From contig JBHEKP010000091.1 of NCBI GenBank assembly GCA_041859375.1, positions 1-10,848 on the forward strand: DNA of 10,848 bases, written 5' to 3'. Below are positions 1-6,588 of this stretch, in pieces. The stretch's first letter is position 1. Every line of letters begins with the position of its first letter. Below the pieces are notes generated by a model. That model saw only the letters and a program-made list of their open reading frames with translations. It made no database searches and had not been told where the DNA came from. Source of the stretch: JBHEKP01 sp041859375 (GTDB lineage Bacteria; Hydrogenedentota; Hydrogenedentia; Hydrogenedentales; CAITNO01). A program made the translations under genes and the position numbers.

Positions 1-936
1 GGCGCGGGCTTTGCCCCGCCGGGCATGTACGCCAAGGCCTCCCCGGCGGAGCACCTCGCGTGGTACAAGCGCATGGGGGTGAACACCATCCAGACCTTCT
101 GCGTGAGCTGCCCCGGTTACGCCTGGTACCGCGGCGGGGCCGCGCCCGCGCAGCCCGGCATGGAGGGCGATTTTCTGAGGGAACTCACCGCGCTCGGCCA
201 CGGGGCGGGCATGAAAGTGATGGGCTACTTCTGCATCGGCGGCAACACCCGCTGGTCGGAAACCCACCCGGACGAGGCGCATCCCATCCCCAGCGCCATT
301 TCCATACCGCTGACCCGGAAATACCTGGACTACCTCGCGGCGGTGATCCCCGAGGCGCTGGTCAAGACCGGCATTGACGGCTTCATGATTGACTGGGTCT
401 TCAGCCCCTTCGGCCACTATCCCGACAAGGAGTACACCTGGCTCGATTGTGAAAAGACCATGTATCAGGAGCTTTTCGGCGCGCCCTTTCCCGGCGCGGA
501 GGCGATGGACCGGGACAAGATTGACGAGTTCAACCGCCGCGCCGTGGAACGGTGCTGGAAGGTCATCCGCGACGCAGCCAAGGGGGCCAAGCCCGACTGC
601 ATCATCTGGCTGAGCTGCTACGACCTGCAGCACCCGCAGATGCGCGGCTGTTCCATGCTCAGGGAGGTGGACTGGCTGATGAACGAGCATCCCGACCCGG
701 AGAAACTGGCGGCGGCCCGCGCCGCCACCGGACCGAAGACCAAACTGATCCAGTGTGTCTGCGGCTGGGGCGACCAGCACGACGCGGCGAAAATCATGGG
801 GGATCCGCGCTTCGCGGACCTGGGCTTCTACGGCTTCGCCAAACCCGACCCGGAGACCACGCTCCCGCCGGAGGACGGATCGGGCAACGCCAAAAACATC
901 GCCGCCATGCGCGAATTCTTCACCGGGATCAGGTGA
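1..936 (+). CDS. TIM-barrel glycoside-hydrolase-like protein, C-terminal part
   Basis: The frame is open from the first base of the window. The first in-frame ATG, at 25, has no Shine-Dalgarno sequence before it, so the true start probably lies upstream; 311 codons are visible. The protein has the look of a TIM-barrel carbohydrate-active enzyme. There is an early segment with HLAWYKRMGVNTIQTF, then a strand reading KVMGYFCIGGN, then GIDGFMIDWVF, where the Asp sits as catalytic acids do at barrel strand ends, and a later segment EVDWLMNEHPDPEKL. Similar sequences in PVC-type genomes are usually labelled hypothetical or alpha-L-fucosidase-like. I cannot assign a substrate or a CAZy family. The protein is unusually cysteine-rich for such an enzyme (for example FCVSC and CVCGWG). 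It is the only + strand gene here, and its stop codon overlaps the end of the convergent pyrC by 8 bp. Confidence 0.8.
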   Translation, partial: GAGFAPPGMYAKASPAEHLAWYKRMGVNTIQTFCVSCPGYAWYRGGAAPAQPGMEGDFLRELTALGHGAGMKVMGYFCIGGNTRWSETHPDEAHPIPSAISIPLTRKYLDYLAAVIPEALVKTGIDGFMIDWVFSPFGHYPDKEYTWLDCEKTMYQELFGAPFPGAEAMDRDKIDEFNRRAVERCWKVIRDAAKGAKPDCIIWLSCYDLQHPQMRGCSMLREVDWLMNEHPDPEKLAAARAATGPKTKLIQCVCGWGDQHDAAKIMGDPRFADLGFYGFAKPDPETTLPPEDGSGNAKNIAAMREFFTGIR

Positions 937-2209
937 GCCGCCAGACCACCTTCCCGTCACAGAGGGTACAGTGGACGCGGCCGGTGAGGGTGACGCCGAT
1001 GTAGGGGGAGTTGGCACTTTTGGAGCCGAAATCCCTCTCGGTGACGGTCCATTTCTCGGCGGGGTCGAAGACGCAGATGTCGGCGGGGCCGCCGGGGCGC
1101 AGTTCGCCCGCGCCGAGGGAGCAGACGCGGGAGCCGCCGATGGACATGAGCTCCACCGCCTTTTCGAGTGTTATATGGCCGGGGTTGACCAGGTGGGTGA
1201 CGGTGAGGGCGAGGGAGGTTTCGAGGCCGATGATGCCGAAGGGGGCCGCCTGGAATTCGACGTTCTTCTCGGTGCGCGTGTGGGGCGCGTGGTCCGTGGC
1301 GATGTTGTCGAGCGTGCCGTCGGCGAAGCCCGCGATGATGGCCTCGGCGTCCGCCGCGCCGCGCAGGGGCGGGTACATTTTGGCGTTGGTGTTGAAGCGG
1401 CGCACGGCCTCGTCGGTGAGGCTCCAGTAGTGGGGGGCGGACTCGGCGGTGACCCGCGCGCCGCGCTTTTTCGCCTGGCGCACGATGTCCAAGCCCTGCG
1501 CGGTGGAGATGTGCTGGATGTGGATGTGCGCGCCGGCCAGTTCGGCGAGGCGGATGTTCCGGTCAATGCGTATTTCCTCGGCCTCGCGGGGGATACCGGG
1601 GATGCCCATGTCGGTGGACACGGCGCCCTCGCTCATCGCGCCGCCCTCGCTGAGGTCCTCGTCCTGGCAGTGGGCGAGGTAGGGCAGGCCGACCATGTTG
1701 GCGTATTCGAGGACGCGGCGCATCACGGCGCTGCTGCGGATGTCGCGCCCGTCGTCGGTGACGGCGACGGCGCCGGCCTCCTTGAGCTCGGCCATTTCGG
1801 TGAGCTCCTCGCCCCTCATCGCCTTGGTGGCGCAGGCGGCGGGGCGCACCTTGACGCAGGCGGACTCGCGGGCGCGCCGGGTGACCAGCTCCACGAGGCC
1901 CGCGTTGTCGATGGGCGGGCTGGTGTTGGCCATGGTGACCACGGAGGTGATTCCGCCCCGCGCGGCGGCGCGGCTGCCGGTGGCGATGGTCTCCTTGGAC
2001 TCGAATCCCGGCTCGCGGAAGTGGACCTGGATGTCCACCAGCCCCGGGCAGACCACCATCCCCCCGGCGTCGATGGTCTCGTCGGCGGCGCCCAGCGCGC
2101 CGGGCCGCGCCATTTCCTGTATCACGCCGTCCGCCACCAGCAGATCCATGGGTTCGGATACGCCGGAGGCCGGGTCAATCACGTGTCCGTTGCGTATGGC
2201 CAGTTTCAT
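929..2209 (-). CDS. pyrC: Dihydroorotase (PyrC), class I type
   Basis: This 426-residue amidohydrolase closes N-carbamoyl-L-aspartate to dihydroorotate, the third step of de novo UMP synthesis in the cytoplasm. Visible landmarks are the N-terminal metal motif region QVHFREPG (residues 61-68), MANT (93-96), the TDDG segment (151-154) typical of class I enzymes that lack a carboxylated lysine, HCQDED (180-185), HIQHIS (230-235) and the catalytic aspartate in TDHAPH (305-310). The first histidine of the usual HxH metal pair is Gln61, and the usual MPNT is MANT. The start is ATG at 2209 with GGAG seven bases upstream. It is the last gene of pyrR-pyrB-pyrC, 22 bp after pyrB. In Aquifex, class I dihydroorotase works in a complex with aspartate carbamoyltransferase, and the adjacency fits that arrangement. 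Its 3' end overlaps the opposing gene by 8 bp. Confidence 0.96.
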   Translation of the reverse strand: MKLAIRNGHVIDPASGVSEPMDLLVADGVIQEMARPGALGAADETIDAGGMVVCPGLVDIQVHFREPGFESKETIATGSRAAARGGITSVVTMANTSPPIDNAGLVELVTRRARESACVKVRPAACATKAMRGEELTEMAELKEAGAVAVTDDGRDIRSSAVMRRVLEYANMVGLPYLAHCQDEDLSEGGAMSEGAVSTDMGIPGIPREAEEIRIDRNIRLAELAGAHIHIQHISTAQGLDIVRQAKKRGARVTAESAPHYWSLTDEAVRRFNTNAKMYPPLRGAADAEAIIAGFADGTLDNIATDHAPHTRTEKNVEFQAAPFGIIGLETSLALTVTHLVNPGHITLEKAVELMSIGGSRVCSLGAGELRPGGPADICVFDPAEKWTVTERDFGSKSANSPYIGVTLTGRVHCTLCDGKVVWRLT

Positions 2210-2231
2210 TCGGGGACTCCCTTCGGGGCCG

Positions 2232-3215
2232 TCACGCGGCCTGGTGGCCGCCGCTGTTTGCGAGGAGGTGCATCACGGCCATGCGCACCGCGACGCCGTT
2301 GGTCACCTGGCGGAGGATCACGCTGCGCGGCCCGTCCGCCACGTCGCTGGAAAGCTCCAGGTCGCGGTTGATGGGGCCGGGGTGCATCACGATGGCGTGG
2401 TCCGGCGCGTGCCTCAGCGACTCGCTGTCGATGCGGAACAGTTTGATGTACTCGCGCAGGCTGGGGAAGAGTGCCTTCGCCTGGCGCTCGAGCTGGATGC
2501 GCAGGGAGTAGACCACGTCGGCGTCGGCCAGGGCGCTCTTCAGGCAGGTGGTGGTCTCCGCGCCCATGCCGCCGATTTCGCGGGGCAGCAGGGTGGCCGG
2601 GCCGCAGAGGGTGACGCGCGCGCCCAGCTTTTTGAGCAGGTGGATGTTGCTCCGGGCGACGCGGCTGTGCTCGATGTCGCCGATGATGGCCACCTTGACG
2701 CCGTCCAGCCCCGCCTCGGGGTCGCCAAGGCGCGCGCGGATGCTCTCGCGCATGGTGAAGGCGTCGAGCAGGGCCTGGGTGGGGTGCTCGTGGCGGCCGT
2801 CGCCCGCGTTGATGATGTGGGATGCGTGTCCCGACGCCAGCAGGTGGGGCACGCCCGCGCTGCCGTGGCGGATCACGATGATGTCGGTGCTCATGGCCTC
2901 GATGTTCGCCAGCGTGTCGTGGAGCGTCTCGCCCTTGACGGAGCTGGAGGTGGAGGCGGCGATGCTGAGGATGTCGGCGCTGAGCCGCTTCGCGGCCAGC
3001 TCGAAGGAGGTGCGGGTACGGGTGCTCGGCTCGTGGAACCAGTTCACCACCAGCCGCCCCTGCAGCAGGGGGACCTTCTTGATGCGGCTCGACCGCTGCG
3101 ACACGGCCACGAACTGGGGGGCGGTGTCGAGGATGATCTCGATTTCCTCCCGGGTCAGATCGTCAATGCCGACCAGGTCCTTTCGCGTCCAGACGGTCCG
3201 TTTTCCATCCGCCAT
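2232..3215 (-). CDS. pyrB: Aspartate carbamoyltransferase catalytic subunit (PyrB)
   Basis: This 327-residue enzyme condenses carbamoyl phosphate with aspartate to N-carbamoyl-L-aspartate, the committed step of pyrimidine synthesis. The carbamoyl-phosphate loop STRTRTS is at 64-70 within FHEPSTRTRTSFE. The 80s-loop lysine is in SSVKGE (Lys94). Other conserved points are RHGSAG (116-121), HEHPTQ (142-147), GDIEHSR (179-185), RIQLER (239-244) and HPGPINR (278-284). The aspartate-side motif reads YSLRIQLER where many homologues have MRIQ. No pyrI regulatory-chain gene follows; pyrC does. The start is ATG at 3215. The best Shine-Dalgarno, AAGGAG, lies inside the end of pyrR at a rather long spacing of about 11 bases, and only 6 bp separate the two genes, so translational coupling to pyrR is likely. 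Expression is probably set by the leader upstream of pyrR. Confidence 0.97.
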   Translation of the reverse strand: MADGKRTVWTRKDLVGIDDLTREEIEIILDTAPQFVAVSQRSSRIKKVPLLQGRLVVNWFHEPSTRTRTSFELAAKRLSADILSIAASTSSSVKGETLHDTLANIEAMSTDIIVIRHGSAGVPHLLASGHASHIINAGDGRHEHPTQALLDAFTMRESIRARLGDPEAGLDGVKVAIIGDIEHSRVARSNIHLLKKLGARVTLCGPATLLPREIGGMGAETTTCLKSALADADVVYSLRIQLERQAKALFPSLREYIKLFRIDSESLRHAPDHAIVMHPGPINRDLELSSDVADGPRSVILRQVTNGVAVRMAVMHLLANSGGHQAA

Positions 3216-3221
3216 GGCCCG

Positions 3222-3815
3222 CTATGCTCCTTCCTGTCCGTTGCCGCCGGCGGTTTCGCGCTGCACGAGCACCGCGTCCTCGCCGTCAATCTCCTCCAGC
3301 CGCACATACACCCACTCGCCCGGGCCCGCGCCGATGCCGTAGCCCAGGTAGTCGGCCTGGACGGGCAGCTCGCGCCCGCCCCGGTCCACCAGGCAGGCGA
3401 GCTGGATGCGCCGCGGCCTGCCGTAGTCCATCACCTCGTCCATGGCGGCGCGGATGGTGCGCCCCGCCGCCAGCACGTCGTCCACGAGCAGGACCGTCAT
3501 CCCGTCCACGGAAAAGTCGAAGTGGGTCTCGCCCTTGTCCAGCGGCGCGGTGCCGGTGCCCGCCCGCAGGTCGTCACGGTACAGCGTCGTGGCCAGGGAG
3601 CCCACCGACGGGGTGACTCCGGTGTACTCGCCGATAATCCGGGCGAGGCGGTCGGCCAGCGGCCTGCCCCGCCGCAGGATGCCAAGCAGCACGAGCGATT
3701 CCGTGTCGGGGTTGGCGTCGGCCACGGCCAGCGCCATGCTGCGGAGGGTGGCCGCCATCGCCTGGCGGTCCATCACCACCGTGCTTTCCACGTCCCTGCG
3801 GATTTCTGGGGTCAT
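3222..3815 (-). CDS. pyrR: Bifunctional pyr operon regulator / uracil phosphoribosyltransferase (PyrR)
   Basis: This 197-residue protein of the type I phosphoribosyltransferase fold is slightly longer than Bacillus PyrR because of a Gly-rich C-terminal tail. The PRPP-binding loop is VLLVDDVLAAGRT (108-120), preceded by LLGILRRGRPLADR (43-56). The segment DRGGRELPVQADYLG (144-158) is the family signature near the C-terminus. PyrR proteins bind pyr leader RNA in a UMP-dependent way in Bacillus and can make UMP from uracil. In several lineages the regulatory role is absent or works differently, and I cannot tell which applies. The start is ATG at 3815 with GGAG seven bases upstream. It is the first gene of the pyr operon, preceded by an intrinsic terminator and a small reading frame whose TGA overlaps the ATG as ATGA. 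This placement supports autoregulation by attenuation. Confidence 0.95.
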   Translation of the reverse strand: MTPEIRRDVESTVVMDRQAMAATLRSMALAVADANPDTESLVLLGILRRGRPLADRLARIIGEYTGVTPSVGSLATTLYRDDLRAGTGTAPLDKGETHFDFSVDGMTVLLVDDVLAAGRTIRAAMDEVMDYGRPRRIQLACLVDRGGRELPVQADYLGYGIGAGPGEWVYVRLEEIDGEDAVLVQRETAGGNGQEGA

Positions 3816-3901
3816 AGCGCAGCTCCGGGCAAAAAAAACGCCTTCTCAACCTTTTGAGAAGGCATCCGATGCCGTCGTTCACACTTTCGTGGGCCGGTCA
3901 T
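3812..3901 (-). CDS. Candidate 29-residue leader peptide ORF upstream of pyrR
   Basis: A 30-codon frame, stop included, begins at ATG 3901-3899 and ends at TGA 3814-3812, sharing bases with the pyrR ATG (ATGA overlap). An AGGGAG motif lies 11 bases before its ATG, a little far but usable. The frame reads straight through the terminator hairpin and its T-run, so the peptide carries Phe-Phe-Leu there. It is basic in its first half. This arrangement recalls the E. coli pyrBI leader peptide, where ribosomes following polymerase block the attenuator. No homology is claimed for the peptide itself, and with so short a frame chance is a real alternative. Confidence 0.4.
   Translation of the reverse strand: MTGPRKCERRHRMPSQKVEKAFFLPGAAL
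3831..3863 (-). terminator. Intrinsic terminator (attenuator) in the pyrR leader
   Basis: Read on the minus strand there is a perfect 10-bp stem (GCCTTCTCAA / TTGAGAAGGC) with a 4-base loop, bases 3863-3840, followed by one base and then eight consecutive T (3838-3831). It ends 15 bp before the pyrR start codon, inside the operon leader rather than after a gene, which marks it as an attenuator. A smaller perfect hairpin (GGCAT-CGG-ATGCC, 3873-3861) overlaps the outer three bases of its 5' arm and could act as a pause or competing structure. Confidence 0.9.
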
Positions 3902-3931
3902 TTTTGCCGCCGCTCCCTGCTCGGCGGCACT

Positions 3932-3961
3932 ATAATACCGCCCGCGCGCACGGCCCTGCAA
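3932..3961 (-). promoter_or_regulatory. Candidate sigma70-type promoter for pyrR-pyrB-pyrC
   Basis: On the minus strand TTGCAG (3961-3956) is followed after 18 bp by TATTAT (3937-3932). The -10 is good and the -35 matches only in TTG. It would start transcription near 3925, giving a leader of about 110 nt that contains the small ORF and the attenuator. A dyad TGCCGCC/GGCGGCA (3929-3905) overlaps the predicted start and encloses the small ORF's Shine-Dalgarno in its loop. Confidence 0.5.
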
Positions 3962-4028
3962 CCCGGCGGTGTTTCGGCGGCTTTTTGGGGTGTTTTTCGG
4001 GTCGGCGGGGCGCCCCCCCCTCCCCCGC

Positions 4029-4847
4029 CTATCCCGCGGTGCTTCCGGTGCGGTAGCCCGCGAGATCGAGGCTGATGTGGCGGTAGCCGAGGGCGTTGAG
4101 GCGCTGCACGAGGGCGGCGCGCAGGGCCGGCTCGATGATTTTGGGGAAGTCCGCCGGGTCGATTTCGATGCGGCAGAGGTCGCCGTGGTGGCGGCAGCGG
4201 TACTGGCGGAAGCCGAGGGCCCTGAGGTATTCCTCGGCCTGCTCCACCCGCAGCAGTTCTTCGGGGTCCACCCGCGTGCCCGTGGGGAAACGCGACGCCA
4301 GGCAGGCGAAGGAGGGCTTGTTCCATGTGGGCAGCCGCCGGAGCTGGCTCAGCTCGCGCACATCCCTTTTTGTCATGCCCGCGTCGGCGAGGGGCGCGTC
4401 GACGCCCTGCTCCCGCGCCGCGCGCGCGCCCACGCGGGTGGGGTCCAGCCGGTCGTCGGCCAGCTCGCCGTGGGCGATGTGGACGATGCCGAGGGCGGCG
4501 GTGTGGGCGCGCATCAGGGAGAACAATTCGTTTTTGCAGGCGTAGCAACGCATGCCGTCGTTGCGCAGGTAGGTTTCATCCTCAAATTCGCGGGTCTGGA
4601 TGGTGTCCACCCGCCAGCCCCGGTCGCGGGCCATTTTCAGGGCGGCCTCCAGCTCGGCGCGGGGAATGCTGGGCGAGTCGGCGATGACCAGCATCGCCCT
4701 GTCCCCGAGCACCTCGGCGGCCACGTCGGCCAGGTAGGTGGAGTCCACCCCGCCGGAATAAGCCACGGCCACGCTGCCGTAACCGGCCAGAATCTCACGG
4801 AGGCGGGCCTCTTTCTCAAGGGCCTCGGAGGGGGTGTTTGCGGGCAT
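4029..4847 (-). CDS. larE: LarE-family ATP-dependent sulfur transferase
   Basis: This 272-residue PP-loop protein has SGGVDS at 31-36. LarE proteins adenylylate a carboxylate of the pyridinium precursor and insert sulfur to build the nickel-pincer nucleotide cofactor of lactate racemase-type enzymes. Members using a sacrificial cysteine have it in the CLASR segment, here Cys172 within FACLASRFPTG. This protein also has CYAC (Cys101, Cys104), giving the three-cysteine set linked in other LarE proteins to a [4Fe-4S] cluster that can carry the sulfur catalytically. Two further cysteines are at 208 and 215. The start is ATG at 4847 with AAGGAG nine bases upstream, overlapping the mtaB stop, so it is co-transcribed with mtaB (15 bp gap). 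No larA, larB or larC is visible, so the cofactor role is family-level inference, and another sulfur-transfer target is possible. Confidence 0.9.
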   Translation of the reverse strand: MPANTPSEALEKEARLREILAGYGSVAVAYSGGVDSTYLADVAAEVLGDRAMLVIADSPSIPRAELEAALKMARDRGWRVDTIQTREFEDETYLRNDGMRCYACKNELFSLMRAHTAALGIVHIAHGELADDRLDPTRVGARAAREQGVDAPLADAGMTKRDVRELSQLRRLPTWNKPSFACLASRFPTGTRVDPEELLRVEQAEEYLRALGFRQYRCRHHGDLCRIEIDPADFPKIIEPALRAALVQRLNALGYRHISLDLAGYRTGSTAG

Positions 4848-4862
4848 GGAACGGTTCTCCTT

Positions 4863-6179
4863 TCAGACTGCGGGGCCGTTGAGGCGGCCGAAGACCCGGC
4901 CCTCCTCCGCCGTTTCCACAACGACGCGCCCGATGCGGTTGGTCAAATTTTCATCCGATTTCGCCGCCGCGCGCAAATAGTTCCCGGTGTGGCCGATCCA
5001 CCAGCCGCGCTCGCACTGCTCGAAGAGCACCTCCACCTCGCGGCCCAGGTGGCGCTCCGCGAAGGCGCGCTGTTTTTCCGCGTCGAGGGCGCGCAGCACG
5101 GCGCTCCGTTCCGCGGCGGCGGCGGGGTCCGTCTTTTCCGGCAGGCGCGACGCCGCCGTGCCGGCGCGCCCGGAATAGGCAAAGACGTGGGTGTAGTTGA
5201 GGGGGCTTTCGGCGATGAGCGCGCGGGTGTGGGTAAAATCTTCCGCCGTTTCGCCGGGGAATCCGACCATCACGTCGGCGCCCAGGCCGATGTCCGGCAC
5301 GAGCGCCGCGGCGCGTCGCATGAAGGCGAGGTATTCCCCCGCGGTGTGGTGACGCCGCATCAGTTCCAGCACGCGGTCGGAGCCGGACTGGAGGGGCACG
5401 TGCAGATGCGGGACAAGGGGGTGGCCGGGATCGGCCATGCGCTCCAGCAGCCCGTCGGGGATGGTGGTCATCTCGACGGACCCGAGCCGCACCCGCGCCA
5501 CGCCGGGGGCCGCCGCGAGGGCGTCCACCACGTCGGTGATGGTGCGGCCCGCGCAGGCGTAGTCGCCGGAGTTCACCCCGGTGACGACCAGCTCCCGCGC
5601 GCCGCGCCGGGCCAGCGCCGCCGCCTCGGCGGCCAGATCGTCAAAGTCCCGCGAGCGCGAGCGGCCCCGCGCGAAGGGGATGACGCAGAAGGTGCACATG
5701 AAATCGCAGCCGTCCTGGATTTTCAGGTTGACGCGCTCCGTGACGGGCGGCCCCTCCGGGGTCCAGCCGATGGTGAAGGGCGCGCGGGTCATGGGTTCCC
5801 GCACCAGCTTCGGCCCGCCCGCCTCCAGCGCGTCCAGGTGCCGGAGCAGGTTCAGTTTCTCCCGGTTTCCGATGACCAGGTCCACCCCGTCCAGCTTGAG
5901 CAGCGTGTCCGCGCCGGTCTGGGCGTAGCAGCCGATCACCACGGTCCGCGCACCGGGATGGGCCTGGATGAAGCGGCGGATGAGCTGGCGCGACTTCGCG
6001 TCGGCCTCGCGGGTGACGGTGCAGGTGTGGATGACGCCCAGGTCGGCGGGTTCGCCGAAGGGCACCAGCGCATAACCGGCCGCGGCGAGCTGATCGGCGA
6101 TCAGCCCGCTTTCGGCCTGGTTGAGGCGGCATCCAAGGGTGTGGATGACCGCCCTCTTTTTCGGGGTGGATGGGTTCAC
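4863..6179 (-). CDS. mtaB: tRNA t6A37 methylthiotransferase (MtaB), radical SAM
   Basis: This 438-residue enzyme adds a methylthio group to N6-threonylcarbamoyladenosine at position 37 of tRNAs reading ANN codons, giving ms2t6A. The N-terminal UPF0004 domain has its three cluster cysteines at Cys17 (LGCRLNQ), Cys53 (HTCTVT) and Cys84 (IGCYAQ). The radical SAM motif CxxxCxxC is at 158-165 (GCDFMCTFCVIPFARGR). HVPLQSGSD (280-288) and VMVGFPGE (303-310) are core motifs of the family, and a TRAM-like C-terminal part includes EVEVLFEQ. The LGCRLNQ and FCVIPFARG signatures favour MtaB over MiaB or RimO. The start is taken as GTG at 6179. No Shine-Dalgarno is visible before it and no better in-frame start exists close by, so weak or atypical initiation is likely. 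It heads a two-gene unit with larE. Confidence 0.94.
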   Translation of the reverse strand: MNPSTPKKRAVIHTLGCRLNQAESGLIADQLAAAGYALVPFGEPADLGVIHTCTVTREADAKSRQLIRRFIQAHPGARTVVIGCYAQTGADTLLKLDGVDLVIGNREKLNLLRHLDALEAGGPKLVREPMTRAPFTIGWTPEGPPVTERVNLKIQDGCDFMCTFCVIPFARGRSRSRDFDDLAAEAAALARRGARELVVTGVNSGDYACAGRTITDVVDALAAAPGVARVRLGSVEMTTIPDGLLERMADPGHPLVPHLHVPLQSGSDRVLELMRRHHTAGEYLAFMRRAAALVPDIGLGADVMVGFPGETAEDFTHTRALIAESPLNYTHVFAYSGRAGTAASRLPEKTDPAAAAERSAVLRALDAEKQRAFAERHLGREVEVLFEQCERGWWIGHTGNYLRAAAKSDENLTNRIGRVVVETAEEGRVFGRLNGPAV

Positions 6180-6340
6180 GATGGGATTGCAGGTTGACGG
6201 GCCGGCGCGGGTTGACCGCGGCGCGGCGGACGCAACAGGTACTCTTTATGCCTCCCGCAGCGGGGGCCCCGATAGTTTATCAGAAAAGCGGGAGGCGGCG
6301 GGGGTTGTCCCGTCCTCAGGCGGGCGGGGAGTGGGCGGAA
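6180..6340. other. Upstream region of mtaB with an inverted repeat
   Basis: This non-coding stretch lies between mtaB and the repeat tract. It holds an 8-bp inverted repeat, CCTCCCGC (6251-6258) and GCGGGAGG (6288-6295), enclosing 29 bases with a small GATA-gtt-TATC dyad. A weak extended -10-like TGATAAACT reads toward mtaB (6282-6274) with no clear -35. I see no gene and no convincing terminator for hslV. Confidence 0.4.
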
Positions 6341-6376
6341 ATGGACGGTATGGACGAGATGGACGGGGTGGACAGG
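6341..6376 (+). repeat. Four tandem 9-bp ATGGACGNN units
   Basis: The four units are ATGGACGGT, ATGGACGAG, ATGGACGGG and GTGGACAGG, directly adjacent and in phase. The period is a multiple of three, so the tract reads as Met-Asp-Gly/Glu triplets in one frame, but no start signal or upstream coding supports translation. It sits at the start of a longer purine-rich tract. Confidence 0.85.
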
Positions 6377-6393
6377 GAGGGGAGGAAGAGATT

Positions 6394-6588
6394 GGCCACA
6401 AGGGGCACAAAGGAGCACAAAAGAAAACAGAGAAGAGGGAAGAGAGGGCGCGCGAAGGCGCGGAGAATGCGAAGGAGGAGGAAGAATTTGAACCACGGAA
6501 GGAACACAAAGGGCACAAAAAACACAAAGAAAAAAAAGAGAGGAAGAGAAGAGGATAACCACGGAAGGGACGGAATAGACGGAAAAGG
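6394..6588 (+). repeat. Degenerate CACAAAGG / CCACGGAAGG purine-rich repeats
   Basis: Loosely spaced units of 8-10 bp run in one direction: CACAA at 6397, 6406 and 6416, a GC-rich variant (GCGCGAAGG, GCGCGGAG, TGCGAAGG) near 6450-6475, then CCACGGAAGG, ACACAAAGG, GCACAAAAA and ACACAAAG at 6493-6530. AACCACGGAAGG occurs exactly twice (6491-6502 and 6557-6568). The + strand is almost pure purine apart from regular C. Frames through it give His-Lys-Gly or Cys-Val-Phe strings often mis-called as proteins. Comparable tracts are common between genes in PVC-type genomes, and their function is unknown. Confidence 0.8.

Noticed and set aside
755..2371. Long + strand open frame opposite pyrC
   Set aside because: It is the antisense shadow of pyrC in GC-rich DNA; composition is repetitive Gly/Ala/Val/Asp with no domain, while the opposite strand encodes a clear dihydroorotase.
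3905..3929. CAGGGA loop in the pyr leader as a Bacillus-type PyrR-binding site
   Set aside because: The loop fits CNGNGA, but the flanking bases do not form the required closing stem (consensus ARUCCNGNGAGGYU), and the predicted transcription start falls inside the hairpin.
3931..3936. Perfect TATAAT on the + strand
   Set aside because: It lacks a -35 at proper spacing (nearest TTGCCG is 21 bp away) and no + strand gene follows; it is the complement of the minus-strand -10 region.
4006..4040. GGCGGGG/CCCCGCC stem after larE as a terminator
   Set aside because: The stem is real but is followed by C and A bases rather than a T-run on the minus strand, so it does not meet the intrinsic terminator pattern.
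3969..6197. 742-codon + strand open frame opposite larE and mtaB
   Set aside because: It is a shadow of two well-supported minus-strand genes, with low-complexity product and no start signal.
6121..6558. Frames through the purine-rich tract giving HKGHKG-type or CVFCALCV-type proteins
   Set aside because: These strings are direct translations of the DNA repeat, appear in several frames, and have no ribosome binding site or homology I recognise.
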